Made by a program: the position numbers and the translations under genes. The notes beneath the pieces are model-generated. The model saw only the letters and a list, made by a program, of their open reading frames with translations, ran no database searches and was not told where the DNA came from. A stretch of 64,000 nt of DNA from Bettongia penicillata ogilbyi (Eukaryota > Chordata > Mammalia > Diprotodontia > Potoroidae), in NCBI GenBank assembly GCA_023548195.1, contig JAJHZJ010000005.1:62001-126000 (forward strand), in the 5' to 3' direction. Below, piece by piece: positions 47,071-58,229 of this stretch. Within the stretch, counting starts at the first letter, position 1. Each line of letters begins with the position of its first letter.

Positions 47071-47974
47071 AAAGCCATTTCATTATTAGCATATTAGCAA
47101 AATAATGATGATTATAGGGATATTTGCTGTTTTTTGAATCTAATACTATCCAAAGCTAAACTCTGCTTTTATTTTATTGGCAGAAAATTTACATAAGGTC
47201 TAAAAAACAGTAATTGCTGCTGGGAAGAATTATAAGCATCTGTATAGGATTTGATGCATGCTTAACCATTCATCTCTTTTGTTATAACTCCCAAGTATTT
47301 CCCTTTTTTTTAGTAAATGGAGGACAAAATTAGACATAATTAAGATGGCAAGTGTTTGGATGTTTTCTTCTAATAATGATGTTAAAGTGAGAAAAATATG
47401 ACTTTATATAGATAGAGATGAAGTTCAGAGAAGAATGACTGGAATGGACTTTATTTTGCAATGGGAAAGAAGGCCAGTGATGAACCTCTCTTAATGACAG
47501 AAGATAACTTTTTGGAAAAAGCAGAAATCAACAAATTCTGGAGGGAATGCAAAGGATTGAGTCTTATTCTTTATGTCCTAAACATGTAGCAATTTATTTT
47601 TTCACTCTTTCCTTACCTTACATTGTATCTTTCTTTCTTCAGTTCTTCCACCGAATTTAAACTTGTCTCCACATAATAAAGCTATATATGGGTCAGCAAA
47701 GAACTTACAAATACAACCCTCTTATGTAAAACACTCAACACACCAATATCCAACAGGGGAACTGTGATAAGAAAATTAAAGACCATATAAAGAAATCTTG
47801 TACATCAATTTTTTTCTTCAATTCTCTTTTTTAAACTGAGATAGATATTTTGTATTTTAAACCTCCACTTGACAAAAAAAGGACCTTTTTGATTGCAATA
47901 GAAGCTGATATTTGAAATTCAAGGAATTCCCAGACTGACTTACATTGTATTCTAGATAGAAATATTTATTCATA
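47071..47974. other. No gene or clear repeat recognised
   Basis: AT-rich, unremarkable sequence between the truncated L1 and HAL1 copy D. Confidence 0.45.
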
Positions 47975-48775
47975 GGATGCTATAAAATCTTTATTTACTT
48001 ATTTTTTTAAATACAAATTTATTTAACTTTATACATACATTTTCACAAAATTTTGGGTTCCAAATTTTCTCCCCATTTATCTCCTCCCACAACCCCAATA
48101 CACCGAGCATTCTAATTTCCCCTATCACCAATCTTCCCTCTCTTCTATCATCCCTTCCTTCCCTTGACCCCATCTTGTCTTTTGTCCTACAGGGTCAGAA
48201 TATTTTCTATTCCCCATTACCTGTATTTCTTATTTCCTATTAGCAACAACAATACTCGACAGTTGTTCCCAAAACTTTGAGTTCCAACTTCTCCCGATCC
48301 CTCCCTCCCCACCCATTCCTTTTGGGAAGGCAGGCAATTCAATATAGGCCATTCTTGTGTAGTTTTGCAAATGACTTCGATAATAGGCATGTGGCGGAAG
48401 ACTAACTATATTTCGATTCTATCCATTCTATCCTGCCCCCCATTGTTTCTATTCTCTCTTTTGATCCTGTCCCTCCCCAAGAGTGTTGACTTCAAATTTC
48501 TCCCTCCTCCCACGGCCCTCCCTTCCATCATGCCCCCCACTCTGTGTATTTTATTTCTTCCTTTATTCGAATGTGATGACAGTAAACTTCATGTTTTTTT
48601 CTCAGCTTTCCTCTTTTTCCCTCTACTAAAAAGTCTCCTGCTTGCCTCTTCTATGACAGATAATTTGCCCCATTCCATTTCACCTTCTCTCCTTCCAATA
48701 TATTTTTCTCACCGTTTATCTTATTTTTTTAAAGATATGATCCCATCCTATTCAATTCACTCTGTGCTCTCTGTC

Positions 48776-48836
48776 TTGTGTGTGTGCATTTGTGTAGGTG
48801 TGTGTTTGTGCGTGTGTGTGTGTGTGTGTGTGTGTA
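48776..48836. repeat. (TG)n microsatellite in HAL1 copy D
   Basis: TG repeat with few interruptions, in the conserved HAL1 position before 'acccagattctgaaaagttt'. Confidence 0.95.
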
Positions 48837-48929
48837 ACTACCCAGATTCTGAAAAGTTTCAAGAGCTACAAATATGTCTTTTCATGTAGGAATGGTAAGT
48901 TCCTTATGACTTCTCTTTGTTGTTTACTT

Positions 48930-50044
48930 TTTCATGCTTCTTCTCATTCTTGTATTAGAAAGTCAAATTTTCTTTTCAGTTCTGATCTTTTCATCAAGAA
49001 TGCTTGAAAGTCCTCAATTTCACTGAAAGACCATTTTTTTCCTCTGAAGTATTATACTCAGTTTTGCTGGGTAGGTGATTCTTGGTTTGAGTCCTACTTC
49101 CTTTGACTTCTGGAATAACCTATTCTACACCCTTCGATCCCTTAATGTAGAAGCTGCTAGATCTTGTGTTATCCTGATTTTATTTCCACATTACTAGAAT
49201 TGTTTCTTTCTAGCTGCTTGCAATATTTTCTCCCTGACCTGGGAATTCTGGAATTTGGCCACAATCTTCCTAGGAGTTTCTCTTTTTGGATCTCTTTCAG
49301 GCAGTGATCGATGGATTCCTTCAATACTTATTTTGCCCTCTGGTTCTAGAATCTCAGGGCAGTTTTCCTTGATGATTTCATGGAAGATGATTTCTAGGCT
49401 CTTTTTTTGATCATGGCTTTCAGGTAGTCCCATAATTTTTAAATTGTTTCTCCTGGATCTATTTTCCAGGTCAGTTGTTTTTCCAATGAGATAATTCACA
49501 TTCTCTTCCATTTTTTCATTCTTTTGGGGTTTTTTTTTTTGGTGATTTCTTGGTTTCACAGAAAGTCACTAGGCTCCATCTGTTCCATTCTAATTTTGAG
49601 AGAACTAATTTCTTCAGTGAGCTTTTGAAACTGTTTTTTCCATTTGACTAATTCTGCTTCTGAAAGCATTCTTCTCCTCATTGGCTTTTTGAACCTCTTT
49701 TGACAATTGAGTTAGCCTATTTTTCAAGGTGTTGTTTTTTCAATATTTTTTGTGGGTCTCCTTTAGCAAGGTATTGACCCGTTTTTCATGCTTTTCTTGC
49801 ATCTCTCTCATTCCTCTTCACAGTTTTTCCTCCACCTTGCTTTTCAAAATCCTTTTTGAGCTCTTCCATGGCCTGAGCACACTGGGTATCTATTTCGGAT
49901 GTTTGGGATATAGAGGCTTTGACTTCTATATCTTTTCCTGATGGTAAGCATTGTTCTTCCTCATCTGACAGGAAAGGAGGAAGTATCTGTTTCCCAAGAA
50001 AGTAGCCTTCTATGGTCTTATTCTTTTTTCCCTTTTCTTGGCAT
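48930..50044 (-). pseudogene. HAL1 ORF1 copy D, broken
   Basis: The start is the complement of 50042-50044. The N-terminal frame (49786-50052) reads KTIEGYFLGKQILPPFLSDE and the start of the coiled coil, then shifts. 49194-49559 (121 codons) keeps DLENRSRRNNLKIMGLPESH, SLPERDPKRETPRKIVAKFQ and ARKKQF. Inactive. Confidence 0.8.
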
Positions 50045-50716
50045 TTTCCCATCCAGTTACTTGACTTCTGAGATTTCTCTCCACCCCCACCTCACTAGTG
50101 CTTGGGGTCTGAGATTCAAATGCTGCTTCCCAGCCTCAGGACTTTCAGCAGCAGGCATGTCTCCTATTCTGGGTAAGATTAAATTCAGGTTCTCAGGTGG
50201 GGGCAGGGACACCTCCCAGGCTCAGTTCCCTCAGAAGGTATATGCGAAGACCTTCCGTAATGGACCCGAGCTCCTTCCTCCTCCAGGAGCTCCTGGCTGC
50301 CTCTGTTGCTGCCTCCCAAAGGAGCCTGAGTTATGGAGGCACCCCGCTCCCCTCTCGGCCAGTCCAGAAGTCTCTCTCACTGACCTGTAGTGCCTGTGGG
50401 TTGAGGGACCTTTGTGGCCACCAGAGATTCTGTCCCTGAAGCCTGCTCGGATCCGCTCCTCTCAGGGCCGTGCTGCCAGGGCAGGCTTGGGCTCTGCTCC
50501 AGACTCATTGCATGTTGGACCTTTGGTGCCAGTTTTTCAAGGCTCTCTGGAACAGAAATCTCTTCCACTCCCTTGCTGCACGGCTTCCCCTGCTCCAGAA
50601 TTTGTTGGGAGTTCTTTTTACAGGTAATTTATGGGCTGTGGGTTCGGAGCTAGCATATGTGAATCTTTCTACTCCATCATCTTGGCTCCCCCCCACCCCG
50701 GATGTTATTAAATCTT

Positions 50717-51749
50717 GTCAGAGTGATGGAATGTCTTATTTTGTGAAGTAGTGAAGCTAGTGTCACTAAATTTAAGAGAAGATGGTGAGGAGTAAGAATT
50801 AAGACGACTGAAGAGGTAGGAGGGGACTGGTTTTAAAACACAATGAATGTCAAACAGAAGTTTTTATGTTCAAGTCTTGAGGAAAGAGCAAGCCACTAGA
50901 TTTTATGAAATAGATGTGTGGACATTGAAGTATATGCATGTATCCCCCACTAATTTCATTGTTATCTTTAATTTTCAACTACCCCTGTTGCACTTTTTAT
51001 AACTCTCCTTTTCTCTTATTTGATCTTGTACCATCCACTATTTGAAATATGAATTTATTGTTCCACATACTTGAAATGGACACCTGGCTTTCACTTGGAA
51101 ACCCTTAGTGATAGAACTCTCCAAGGTGTAAAGTGTGACATTTATCAAGTTATTTTTCTATATCACTACTTTCAGTTGTGCAAATAGGTAACATTCACCT
51201 GTGAAGATTATTTTATCTGCAGGGCTATGAGATGGTAAGAAAAACACAAAAGCACTGTGCCTTGTACATAGTAGGCTTTCAAAAGATAAATTGTCATCTT
51301 CCCACACACCAACTGCTATACATGACCTCTTGTGTTCACCATGTTGGGCTTAAATCTGACAACAATTTTAATGCCAAAGGAAATTAGGATAAGCCCTCTG
51401 TGTTAACTACCTAGAGCCCTCTGCTTGCGCTTCACCGTTCTCCATTTGAACAACAGTCCCATGAAGGTACCTTCTTTATTTGGTCCCTAGTCAGTGCCTG
51501 TGAAGCACTCATCCCTGCCCCTATTTGCCTTTTGCCTTTTACCTCACCTCTTTTGTCTTTTACTTCAGCTTTTTCGCTCTAATAATAGCATTGTTGCTGT
51601 GAGGATAAAATGCAATAATTTAGTAGTCTAAATTATAATGATAATGGACATTTTTGTCATATTACCAATTTTATCATACTCTCATTATATCCCCTCTATT
51701 AGTAAAAATATGGATGATGTCTTTTGATTCATAGTGGGATTTAAGTGAG
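50717..51749. other. Mostly unrecognised, with a short L2-like piece
   Basis: 'gcactgtgccttgtacatag' with 'taggctttcaaaagataa' (about 51253-51292) resembles the L2/MIR 3' end. No coding signal. Confidence 0.4.
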
Positions 51750-52130
51750 TGTATGAAGTTGTTAGCCTCATTCTCTCCTCCAGAGTTGTCACAGCCCACT
51801 GACAGGACAGAATCAAAACGACTGATGATGGCTCAAGTTTCAGTGGATGACCTAGGCATCTTCAGTGTCTAACAAAGGTCTGAATGCCACAGTGCCTGCT
51901 TCAATTGCCTTCATGAGTATTGGAACAAATTGTTCTCATCTGGCATTTCACTAGGGGAAATTTTCACATGCTTAAGGCAGACACCCCGTTTAATTCATCA
52001 ATGGCTTTGAGATCTCTTGGTTACCTTCAAGCTGGCTTAGCCCATCTGCCTACACAGTTTACCGGGGTGTGGTTGCTATACATACTACAACTTCTTGGAG
52101 ACACAGGAGAGAGTTGGATGGAACAAGTGT
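51750..52130 (-). mobile_element. RTE 5' region-related fragment, antisense
   Basis: It aligns by eye with 34735-35085: 'ctctcctccagagttgtcac' / 'ctctcctccatagtcttcat', 'gatggctcaagtttcagtgg' / 'ggtggctcaggatgcaatgg', 'ggggtgtggttgctatacat' / 'gggtgtggccatttcactta'. No endonuclease coding follows, so only the upstream part is present. It may alternatively be a SINE derived from that region. Confidence 0.6.
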
Positions 52131-52224
52131 AAAACAGCCCTGCAACGGCCTTGGAATCCTTCCAACCAAAGGTAATAGTCTTCCCTGAACACACTCCACA
52201 CACCATTAGAAAGTAAAGATACTG

Positions 52225-52310
52225 TTTTTTAAGGTCAGACTTGATCTCAAGTTTTCTTGACTCTAGATCCAGAGCTCTGTCCACTGCACCATCTAGTTGC
52301 TTAAATTATT
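52225..52310 (-). mobile_element. tRNA-type SINE fragment, antisense
   Basis: 'ttgactctagatccagagct' and 'gtccactgcaccatctagtt' is the antisense head of a MIR/CORE-type SINE. Confidence 0.65.
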
Positions 52311-52319
52311 CTTTTTCTA

Positions 52320-52560
52320 GATCTAGTTAAGAAGATTGGAGTTCACATCTGACCCCATGTATTTGCCAGCTGTTTGAGCCTTGGCAAGTCACTTAACCTC
52401 TCTATTCTTCTGTTTCCTAATTCATAAAATGTAATAATTATAATACCTACTCTCTAGGGTTTTTGTGAAGATTAATTAAAATAATAATTGTAAAACACTT
52501 AGCATAATTCCTTGATATGGCAAACTCTATATGAATGTTAGCTATCATTATTATAATCAA
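52320..52560 (+). mobile_element. MIR-type SINE, sense
   Basis: 'ccttggcaagtcacttaacc', 'ctattcttctgtttcctaa', 'ttcataaaatgtaataatta', 'agggtttttgtgaagattaa' and 'acacttagcataattcct' follow MIR order closely. Confidence 0.82.
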
Positions 52561-52639
52561 ATTGTATTGCTTTTCATTTCTTTTCCTAACTCTAGCGCAA
52601 TAGAATTGAATAGAATATAAACCACCAAAAATAAGTGGA

Positions 52640-52755
52640 GTTCACCTGCCTAAGCCTCATTTTTCGCACATGTAAAATAAGGATACCAGTTTCATCTACC
52701 TCAGAGAGTTATTCTGAGGAGCAAATGAATAAATATAAAGTATGTTGCAACATCT
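52640..52755 (+). mobile_element. MIR-type fragment, sense
   Basis: 'cctaagcctcatttttcgca', 'catgtaaaataaggatacca' and 'ctcagagagttattctgagg' match the MIR 3' half. Confidence 0.65.
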
Positions 52756-52767
52756 AATGCACTATAT

Positions 52768-52830
52768 GTATATAAATATATACATATATGTATATGTGTG
52801 TGTTTGTGTATATATATATATGCATATGTA
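52768..52830. repeat. (TA)/(TG) low-complexity tract
   Basis: Short TATACA and TG runs after the MIR fragment. Confidence 0.8.
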
Positions 52831-54089
52831 TATACATATTAGCTATTTTATTTCTTAAGGAATTCTGTTTTCTTTTTATTTGTTTGCTTGGTAGGGGAGA
52901 GGCTGCCAAGTGTGACAGTGCAGATTTAGGATTTTATTTAAACTTTTTAGAAGAGTTATAAACATCATTCTGATGCTAACCTATATACACTAAATATCCT
53001 TTTCACCTGAGTGCACAGAACTAATGTAATTATTGGATTTTGTGTTACAACATGATTATATTATTCAGGTAATCAATCTAAAAAAAAAAACGTATGCAGG
53101 CTAAAATCTTGAAAAAAATCAAGGAAAATTCTGGCCTATGTATAAATACTATAGGAAATAATTCATTGCATTTAAAAGCCTGGTAGCTTTTCAGCTTCCT
53201 TCCTGGAGTCAAGCTGATAGCATTACTACAATATGATGTGTGTTAGAAATGCAGCTTGGGAAAAACATCCAGATGCTAAATGAAATATTCACTGTACTCA
53301 TTTATACATATGTCCCATTAAACAGAATCTCAACTCTTCTGAGAATAAAATGCATTGAAAAGTGCTATGAATTTTTTAAAGATTTGGTTCAATCTATTAC
53401 TAATCAAGATTAATTATTCAACTCTCAATTTAAATGATTATTCTACATATCCATAATGCCCCTATTTGGGAATACTTTTGCCTTGTTTATACATAAGTGT
53501 AAATAGATCATTATAGTTGAATTGACTTTTGCTAAATTTTAAGTTGCAAAGATTAGCAGCATAAAGTTGATTATGTCCAACTTCTGGCAACCCCAGGTGT
53601 TTTATGGAGGAATCTGATCTGTAGAGTAGTAGATTAGTAGAACAGTCTGATCTGTTATCATTTCATTATAGAAACATGCATTATCATATCTATGGAAAAG
53701 TTTCATACTGAGGAAAGAGGCAGGAAAAAGGTAATTAACATTTGTACTTTCACAACCACTATTAGCTTGGGGTTGAAATTATCTTCTTGATGGGTCCTTA
53801 AAATAATAATAACAAGAGTAATATCAAAAGCAGCAAAACAGTCTATCTTTTTGGAATTTCTTAATGTTTTCTCTAACATATTAAGTAATTGTAGGGGAAG
53901 TAATATTTTTGATCAATAGTTTTAAAATTATAATAGGTATAATACACACACACACTCACACACACACATACACACACATATATTCCTTAAAGCTTTGTAA
54001 ATATTTTAAAGAGTAATAGTAAAATGGACAATATTTTTAAACCACTTTAAGTTTTGTAAAGATAGATATTTGTACGTACCTATATCTGT
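52831..54089. other. Unrecognised, with a short (CA)n
   Basis: CA repeats with interruptions at 53943-53985. 'ggcaaccccaggtgttttat' (53588-53607) weakly resembles the antisense tail of an RTE-dependent SINE. No coding signal. Confidence 0.4.
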
Positions 54090-54245
54090 GAGTAAACCTT
54101 ATCAGTAAGGCAACACATATACTCCCATTTTAAAGATAAGAAAAATGATATTTTAAAAATGTAAGTGATGGGCATATGACAACATACAAATAGAGACACA
54201 GGTTTGATTACAAGCCAGGCCTCACCTGAACATAAACCTACCACT
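54090..54245 (-). mobile_element. MIR-type relic, antisense
   Basis: 'cccattttaaagataagaaa', 'gtaagtgatgggcatatgac' and 'acaggtttgattacaagcca' follow the antisense MIR pattern. Confidence 0.5.
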
Positions 54246-54559
54246 TTTTTTTTTTTCACACCAACTTATTGCTTTTTATAATATTCATCATAGATTCATA
54301 AATAAAGGAATAGAAACGACTACAGATATCATCATGTTACACATTTTCAAGTTAACTGAGGGTTGCCATATGGATAATGACATTTTTTTAAATTTACAAA
54401 CAATTATTGAATTATGAAAAACATTTAGCTTAAAATGTACTGAAAAGAACTCAGTCTTTAATCTATGATTCAGAGTCAACTTCAGCACTGAATGGGGGAA
54501 GGGAAGGGATGGGGAAATTTTGGAGTCATCTTGAGTAATTTTATCTAGCTCTGTATGAG

Positions 54560-54805
54560 TTTGAGAACTATGTGGCATAGTGGTTGAAGCATTTAGTCTG
54601 GAGTCAAAAGGAACAGAGTTCAAATCCAGTGTCAGACATTTACTTCTTATATGAGCCTGGGAAAGTCACCTAATCCACTTTGTTTCATTTTCATTATCTG
54701 TAAAGTGAGTTGAAGGAGGAAATGGAATAACACTCCAGTACCTTTGCCATGAAAACCCCAAAAGATGTCAGTCGAATAAGATAGACAATGCCTAAACAAC
54801 AACAA
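54560..54805 (+). mobile_element. Mar1-type SINE (tRNA/MIR-like head, RTE-like tail)
   Basis: Head: 'tgtggcatagtggttgaagc', 'ctggagtcaaaaggaacaga', 'gttcaaatccagtgtcagac'. Body: 'gaaagtcacctaatccactt', 'cattatctgtaaagtgagtt'. Tail: 'ccagtacctttgccatgaaa', 'accccaaaagatgtcagtcg', ending with 'aaacaacaacaaaca'. This head-plus-tail order is that of the marsupial SINE mobilised by RTE. It is one of the best preserved SINEs in the window. Confidence 0.8.
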
Positions 54806-55059
54806 ACACATGACACAGAAGAGGAAGAAAATGCATCACAGGGTTATTTGAATCTAAAGTAAAGAAAAAAAATTAAATATTTCAACTGAAATCTGCATTT
54901 GGCTATTGGAACAAGCAGGTATTCTGTATTATAATTTAATTATCTGTTTTAGACTGAAATAACAGAAGGAAAATTCACATATTTTATTCTAAATGCACCA
55001 AAATTCGAAATTCTTGAAAACCACCTACTACCACCATGAATATAATTTATATACATTTA

Positions 55060-55142
55060 TATGTATGTATGTATACATATATGTATATTATATATAATAT
55101 CTGTGTGTGTATGTGTGTGTTTGTGTGTGTGTGTATGTGTGA
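55060..55142. repeat. (TA)/(TG)n microsatellite
   Basis: ATGT and TATA units lead into an interrupted TG tract. Confidence 0.9.
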
Positions 55143-55754
55143 TATGGTAAGCTCAACCAAATGCAACAAGTCATTGAAATCAGCATCCTGTCCTTCCTCC
55201 ATCATAGAATTTAGCAGTAGAAACAACCCTAGAAATCCCTTTTAAGTTCAATACGACCTAAAAAATACTTTACCTCGTCCAAGAGGTAACTGGAATATAG
55301 AAACATAGAAACAAAAAATATACAAAAAATCAAATCCTTACAGAGTGGCTATTAGACTAATCGAAATATAAACTCTTTTCTTGGTCTATGCTTCAGGCTC
55401 AGCTATGTGGGACTCTCTATTATGAGAAGGGTATTTTAAAAACTACAACACTATAAAGAATCTCTGTTGTATTAAATTCACCACTACAATTATCATGATA
55501 CTGTGAGAATATAATGTCTTTAGATTATTTTTATGAAGCTTATATCTACGTGTAAGGACCAGTGTCTAAATGAATAAAAAATAACTTCATAAAAGTGTAA
55601 GTAAACAGAAACAGGGCCTTTCCTCGATCCTGAAAACTAGCAAACTAAGAAGTGTATGGAATAACAGTGTTAACTAATCTAAACTGTATGTAACTTAGTA
55701 ATAGTTATTTTAAAGGTTTACTTAAAAACAAACAAACAAAAGCACTGAAAAGTT
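55143..55754. other. No gene or clear repeat recognised
   Basis: AT-rich sequence without a coding signal. A short (AAAC)n run lies near 55725-55740. Confidence 0.45.
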
Positions 55755-55945
55755 ACCTCATTTGAGCCACACAAAAACTCCATGAATTAGATTCTATTAT
55801 CATCCTCATTTTGCAGTTGAGGAAACAGAAGTTAAGAGACTTGCCCAGAGTTACAGAGCTAATAGTTTGTAGGCAGTATTTAAACTAATGTCTTTGTGAC
55901 TCCAAGTCTAGTCCTCTATTCACTAAGCCACCTAACTATGTGACA
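55755..55945 (-). mobile_element. MIR-type SINE, antisense
   Basis: 'cattttgcagttgaggaaac', 'agaagttaagagacttgccc', 'agagttacagagctaatagt' and 'gactccaagtctagtcctct' follow an antisense MIR through to its tRNA-like head ('cactaagccacctaac'). Confidence 0.85.
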
Positions 55946-56689
55946 CTTTGTAAACCGTATTTCAGCAGTGCTGCTGATGAAAATGACAAGTTCCTCTCAC
56001 CAAGACAGCTTAATACATCATCAAATAGAATAGATCAAATATCTTTGGAGTGGAACAGACATTCCTTTCCCAGACATAATTATTGAATAACGAAATGAAA
56101 GGATTATTTTAAAAAAGGTACATATGCAGAATGTTCTTTTGGGATAATGATAGTATTACAGATAAATAATTTGAAAAAATTATTTGGTCTAAAGCTTTTC
56201 CTTCAAATATTTAGTTTTTAAAGTCTCCAAATATATTTTTCCTACGCCATTTATATAGTTCTCTAAGATGGAATTATTTACAAATTCCATAAAATATTTT
56301 CATCCAGATGCTAGAACATTTCTTCATTTTTTTCCATTGTTGCTCTTTCCCCTTTCTTACTTACAGCTACAACTGGGTATGTAGCTTGAAATTTTAGAAT
56401 GGAAGTCAACTATTCTTTTGAATTCTATAAAAGCAAGGAGAATATAGACCTGTAAAGAAAATTTAAAATAAATATTTCAGTGATTTGCAGACTTTAATAA
56501 AGCAATCGCTAGTAATGAGATTGATAAGATAATATACTTAAAAGTGATTACTCACTAGTCCTTGGGGGAGATATTATTCAAGTGCGAAGTGTTCAATCAG
56601 TCAACATGTATTTATCAAATATCAGTTATGTGTCAGTCACACAGAGGTCAAATGAAATAATACAAGTACACTCTCAAGGTCTGTGTGAA
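55946..56689. other. Mostly unrecognised
   Basis: 'caacatgtatttatcaaata' then 'cagttatgtgtcagtcac' (about 56602-56640) resembles the start of an ancient repeat with '...tattaagcacctactatgtgc'. Nothing else seen. Confidence 0.4.
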
Positions 56690-56900
56690 GAAATTTATTA
56701 TCAACTGTTAGACATGGGAGTTGTTGGCACAGGACCACCCACCCAACATGGCATGTCTCTTTGGCAGAACACACTGCACTCCATGAGCAAATAAGAATCA
56801 CAGTGGCACAAAGAAAATGTGAGCCTCACAAATTCAGAATCATCTTCTTCCCAAATGTTCTAATGTATTTCTTGTGCGCAACTTGTGGCAAAAATTTCTG
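56690..56900 (+). mobile_element. RTE 3'-end fragment, sense
   Basis: It matches 62210-62410 of the sense RTE copy: 'ggcacaggaccaccca' / 'agcacaggaccgctcag', 'ggcatgtctctttggcagaa', and 'cttgtgcgcaacttgtggca' / 'tatgtgcccaacctgtggta'. Only the last part of the element is present. Confidence 0.65.
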
Positions 56901-56906
56901 ATTACA

Positions 56907-56908
<2 letters not shown>

Positions 56909-57000
<92 letters not shown>

Positions 57001-57045
57001 ATATGTATACATATATATGTTTATGTATACATATATACATGTTTA
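56909..57045. repeat. (CT)n-(TA)n microsatellite
   Basis: About 22 CT units (56909-56952), about 18 TA units, then TATG/TACA variants. Confidence 0.95.
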
Positions 57046-57204
57046 TGTAGACTCTCAGGTTTCCAACAATTCTTGCAATATCTCTCCTGATTGTTTCAGG
57101 TCAGTTATTTTGACAATGACATGCTTCACAATTTATTCTATTTTTTATTCTTTTGATTGTGTTTTATTCTTTCTTCATTTCTCATGTATTCATTACCTCA
57201 TATT
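57046..57204 (-). mobile_element. Older L1 ORF1 fragment, left of HAL1 copy E
   Basis: 'tttcaggtcagttattttga' and 'gacatgcttcacaatttatt' parallel antisense ORF1 text of other copies. It continues to the right of HAL1-E at 60104, with tgcccaatt-type target duplication at the break. Confidence 0.65.
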
Positions 57205-58044
57205 TGCCCAATTGTATTGTTTAATAAAAATTTATTTATTTAATTTTACATTCATTTTCACAAAATTTTGGGATCCAAATTTTCTCCCCTTTATCCACTC
57301 CCCCCACCCGAATACACAGACCAATCTAATTTACCCTATCACCAATCTGCCCTCTCTTCTATCATCCCTCCCTTCTCTTGTCCCCATCTTCTCTTTTGTC
57401 CTGTAGGGCCAGATGACTTTCTATTCCCCATTAACTACATTTCTTATTTCCTAGTAGCAACAACAATACTCAACAGTTGTTCCCAAAAATTTGAGTTCCA
57501 AACTCTCCCCATCTCTCCCTCCCCACTCGTTCCCTTTGGGAAGGCAGGCAATTCAATATAGGCCCTATCTGTGTAGTTTTGCAAATGACTTCCATAATAG
57601 TCGTGTTGTGTAAGACTAACTGTATTTCCCTCCATCCTATCCTGCCCCACATTGTTTCTATTCTGTCTTTTGATCCTGTCCCTCCCTGAGTGTTGACTTC
57701 AAATTACTCCCTCCTCCTATTGCCCTCTCTTCCATCATCCCCACCCCCTTGCTTATCTGCTTCTCCCCCACTTTCCTGTATTGTAAGACAGGTTTTCATA
57801 CCAAAATGAGTGTACATTTTATTCCTTCCTTTAGTCGAATGTTATGAGGGTAAACTTCTTGTTTTTTTTTTTTTCTCAGCTCTCCTCTTTTTCCCTCCAC
57901 TAAAATGTCTCCTGCTTGCCTCTTGAATGAGATATAATTTACCCCATTCCATTTCACCATCTTTCCTCCCCCTACCTTTCTCTCTCACCATTTACCTTAA
58001 TATCTTTGAAGACATGGTGCCATCCTATTCAATTCTCTCTGTGA

Positions 58045-58122
58045 TCTCTGTATCTGTATGTGCGTGCATGTGTGTATGTGTGTGTGTGCACACATGTACC
58101 TGTGTATGTGTGTGTGTGGTCC
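58045..58122. repeat. (TG)n tract in HAL1 copy E
   Basis: Interrupted TG repeats (with CACACATG) at the conserved HAL1 position before 'acccagatactgaaaagttt'. Confidence 0.9.
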
Positions 58123-58229
58123 CACCAACTACCCAGATACTGAAAAGTTTTAAGAGTTACAAATATTGTCTTTCCATGTAGGAATGTAACCAGTTCACTT
58201 TTGATAAATCCCTTATGACTCCTCTTTGC

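Larger units (their letters stand above)
47992..50699 (-). mobile_element. HAL1-like LINE copy D, antisense, near full length
   Basis: The 3' terminus is at the left ('cacaaaattttgggttccaa') and the 5' terminus at the right ('catcatcttggctcccc'). The target duplication is ggatgctataaaatctt (47975-47991) and ggatgttattaaatctt (50700-50716), two mismatches in 17 bp. It contains the 5' UTR, ORF1 remnant and (TG)n tract. It lacks about 60 bp of 3' UTR relative to copy C near 48540. No ORF2. Confidence 0.85.

Noticed and set aside
48365..48889. A 174-codon plus-strand frame
   Set aside because: It is the antisense of the HAL1-D 3' UTR and microsatellite. The same text recurs antisense in the other HAL1 copies, and the peptide has no recognisable domain.
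54288..54623. A 111-codon minus-strand frame
   Set aside because: No recognisable content. It runs into the SINE at 54.56 kb and lies in AT-rich non-coding sequence.
56885..57406. A 173-codon frame with Ser/Leu and Tyr/Ile runs
   Set aside because: It is built from the (CT)n(TA)n tract, old L1 antisense and the HAL1-E 3' end.
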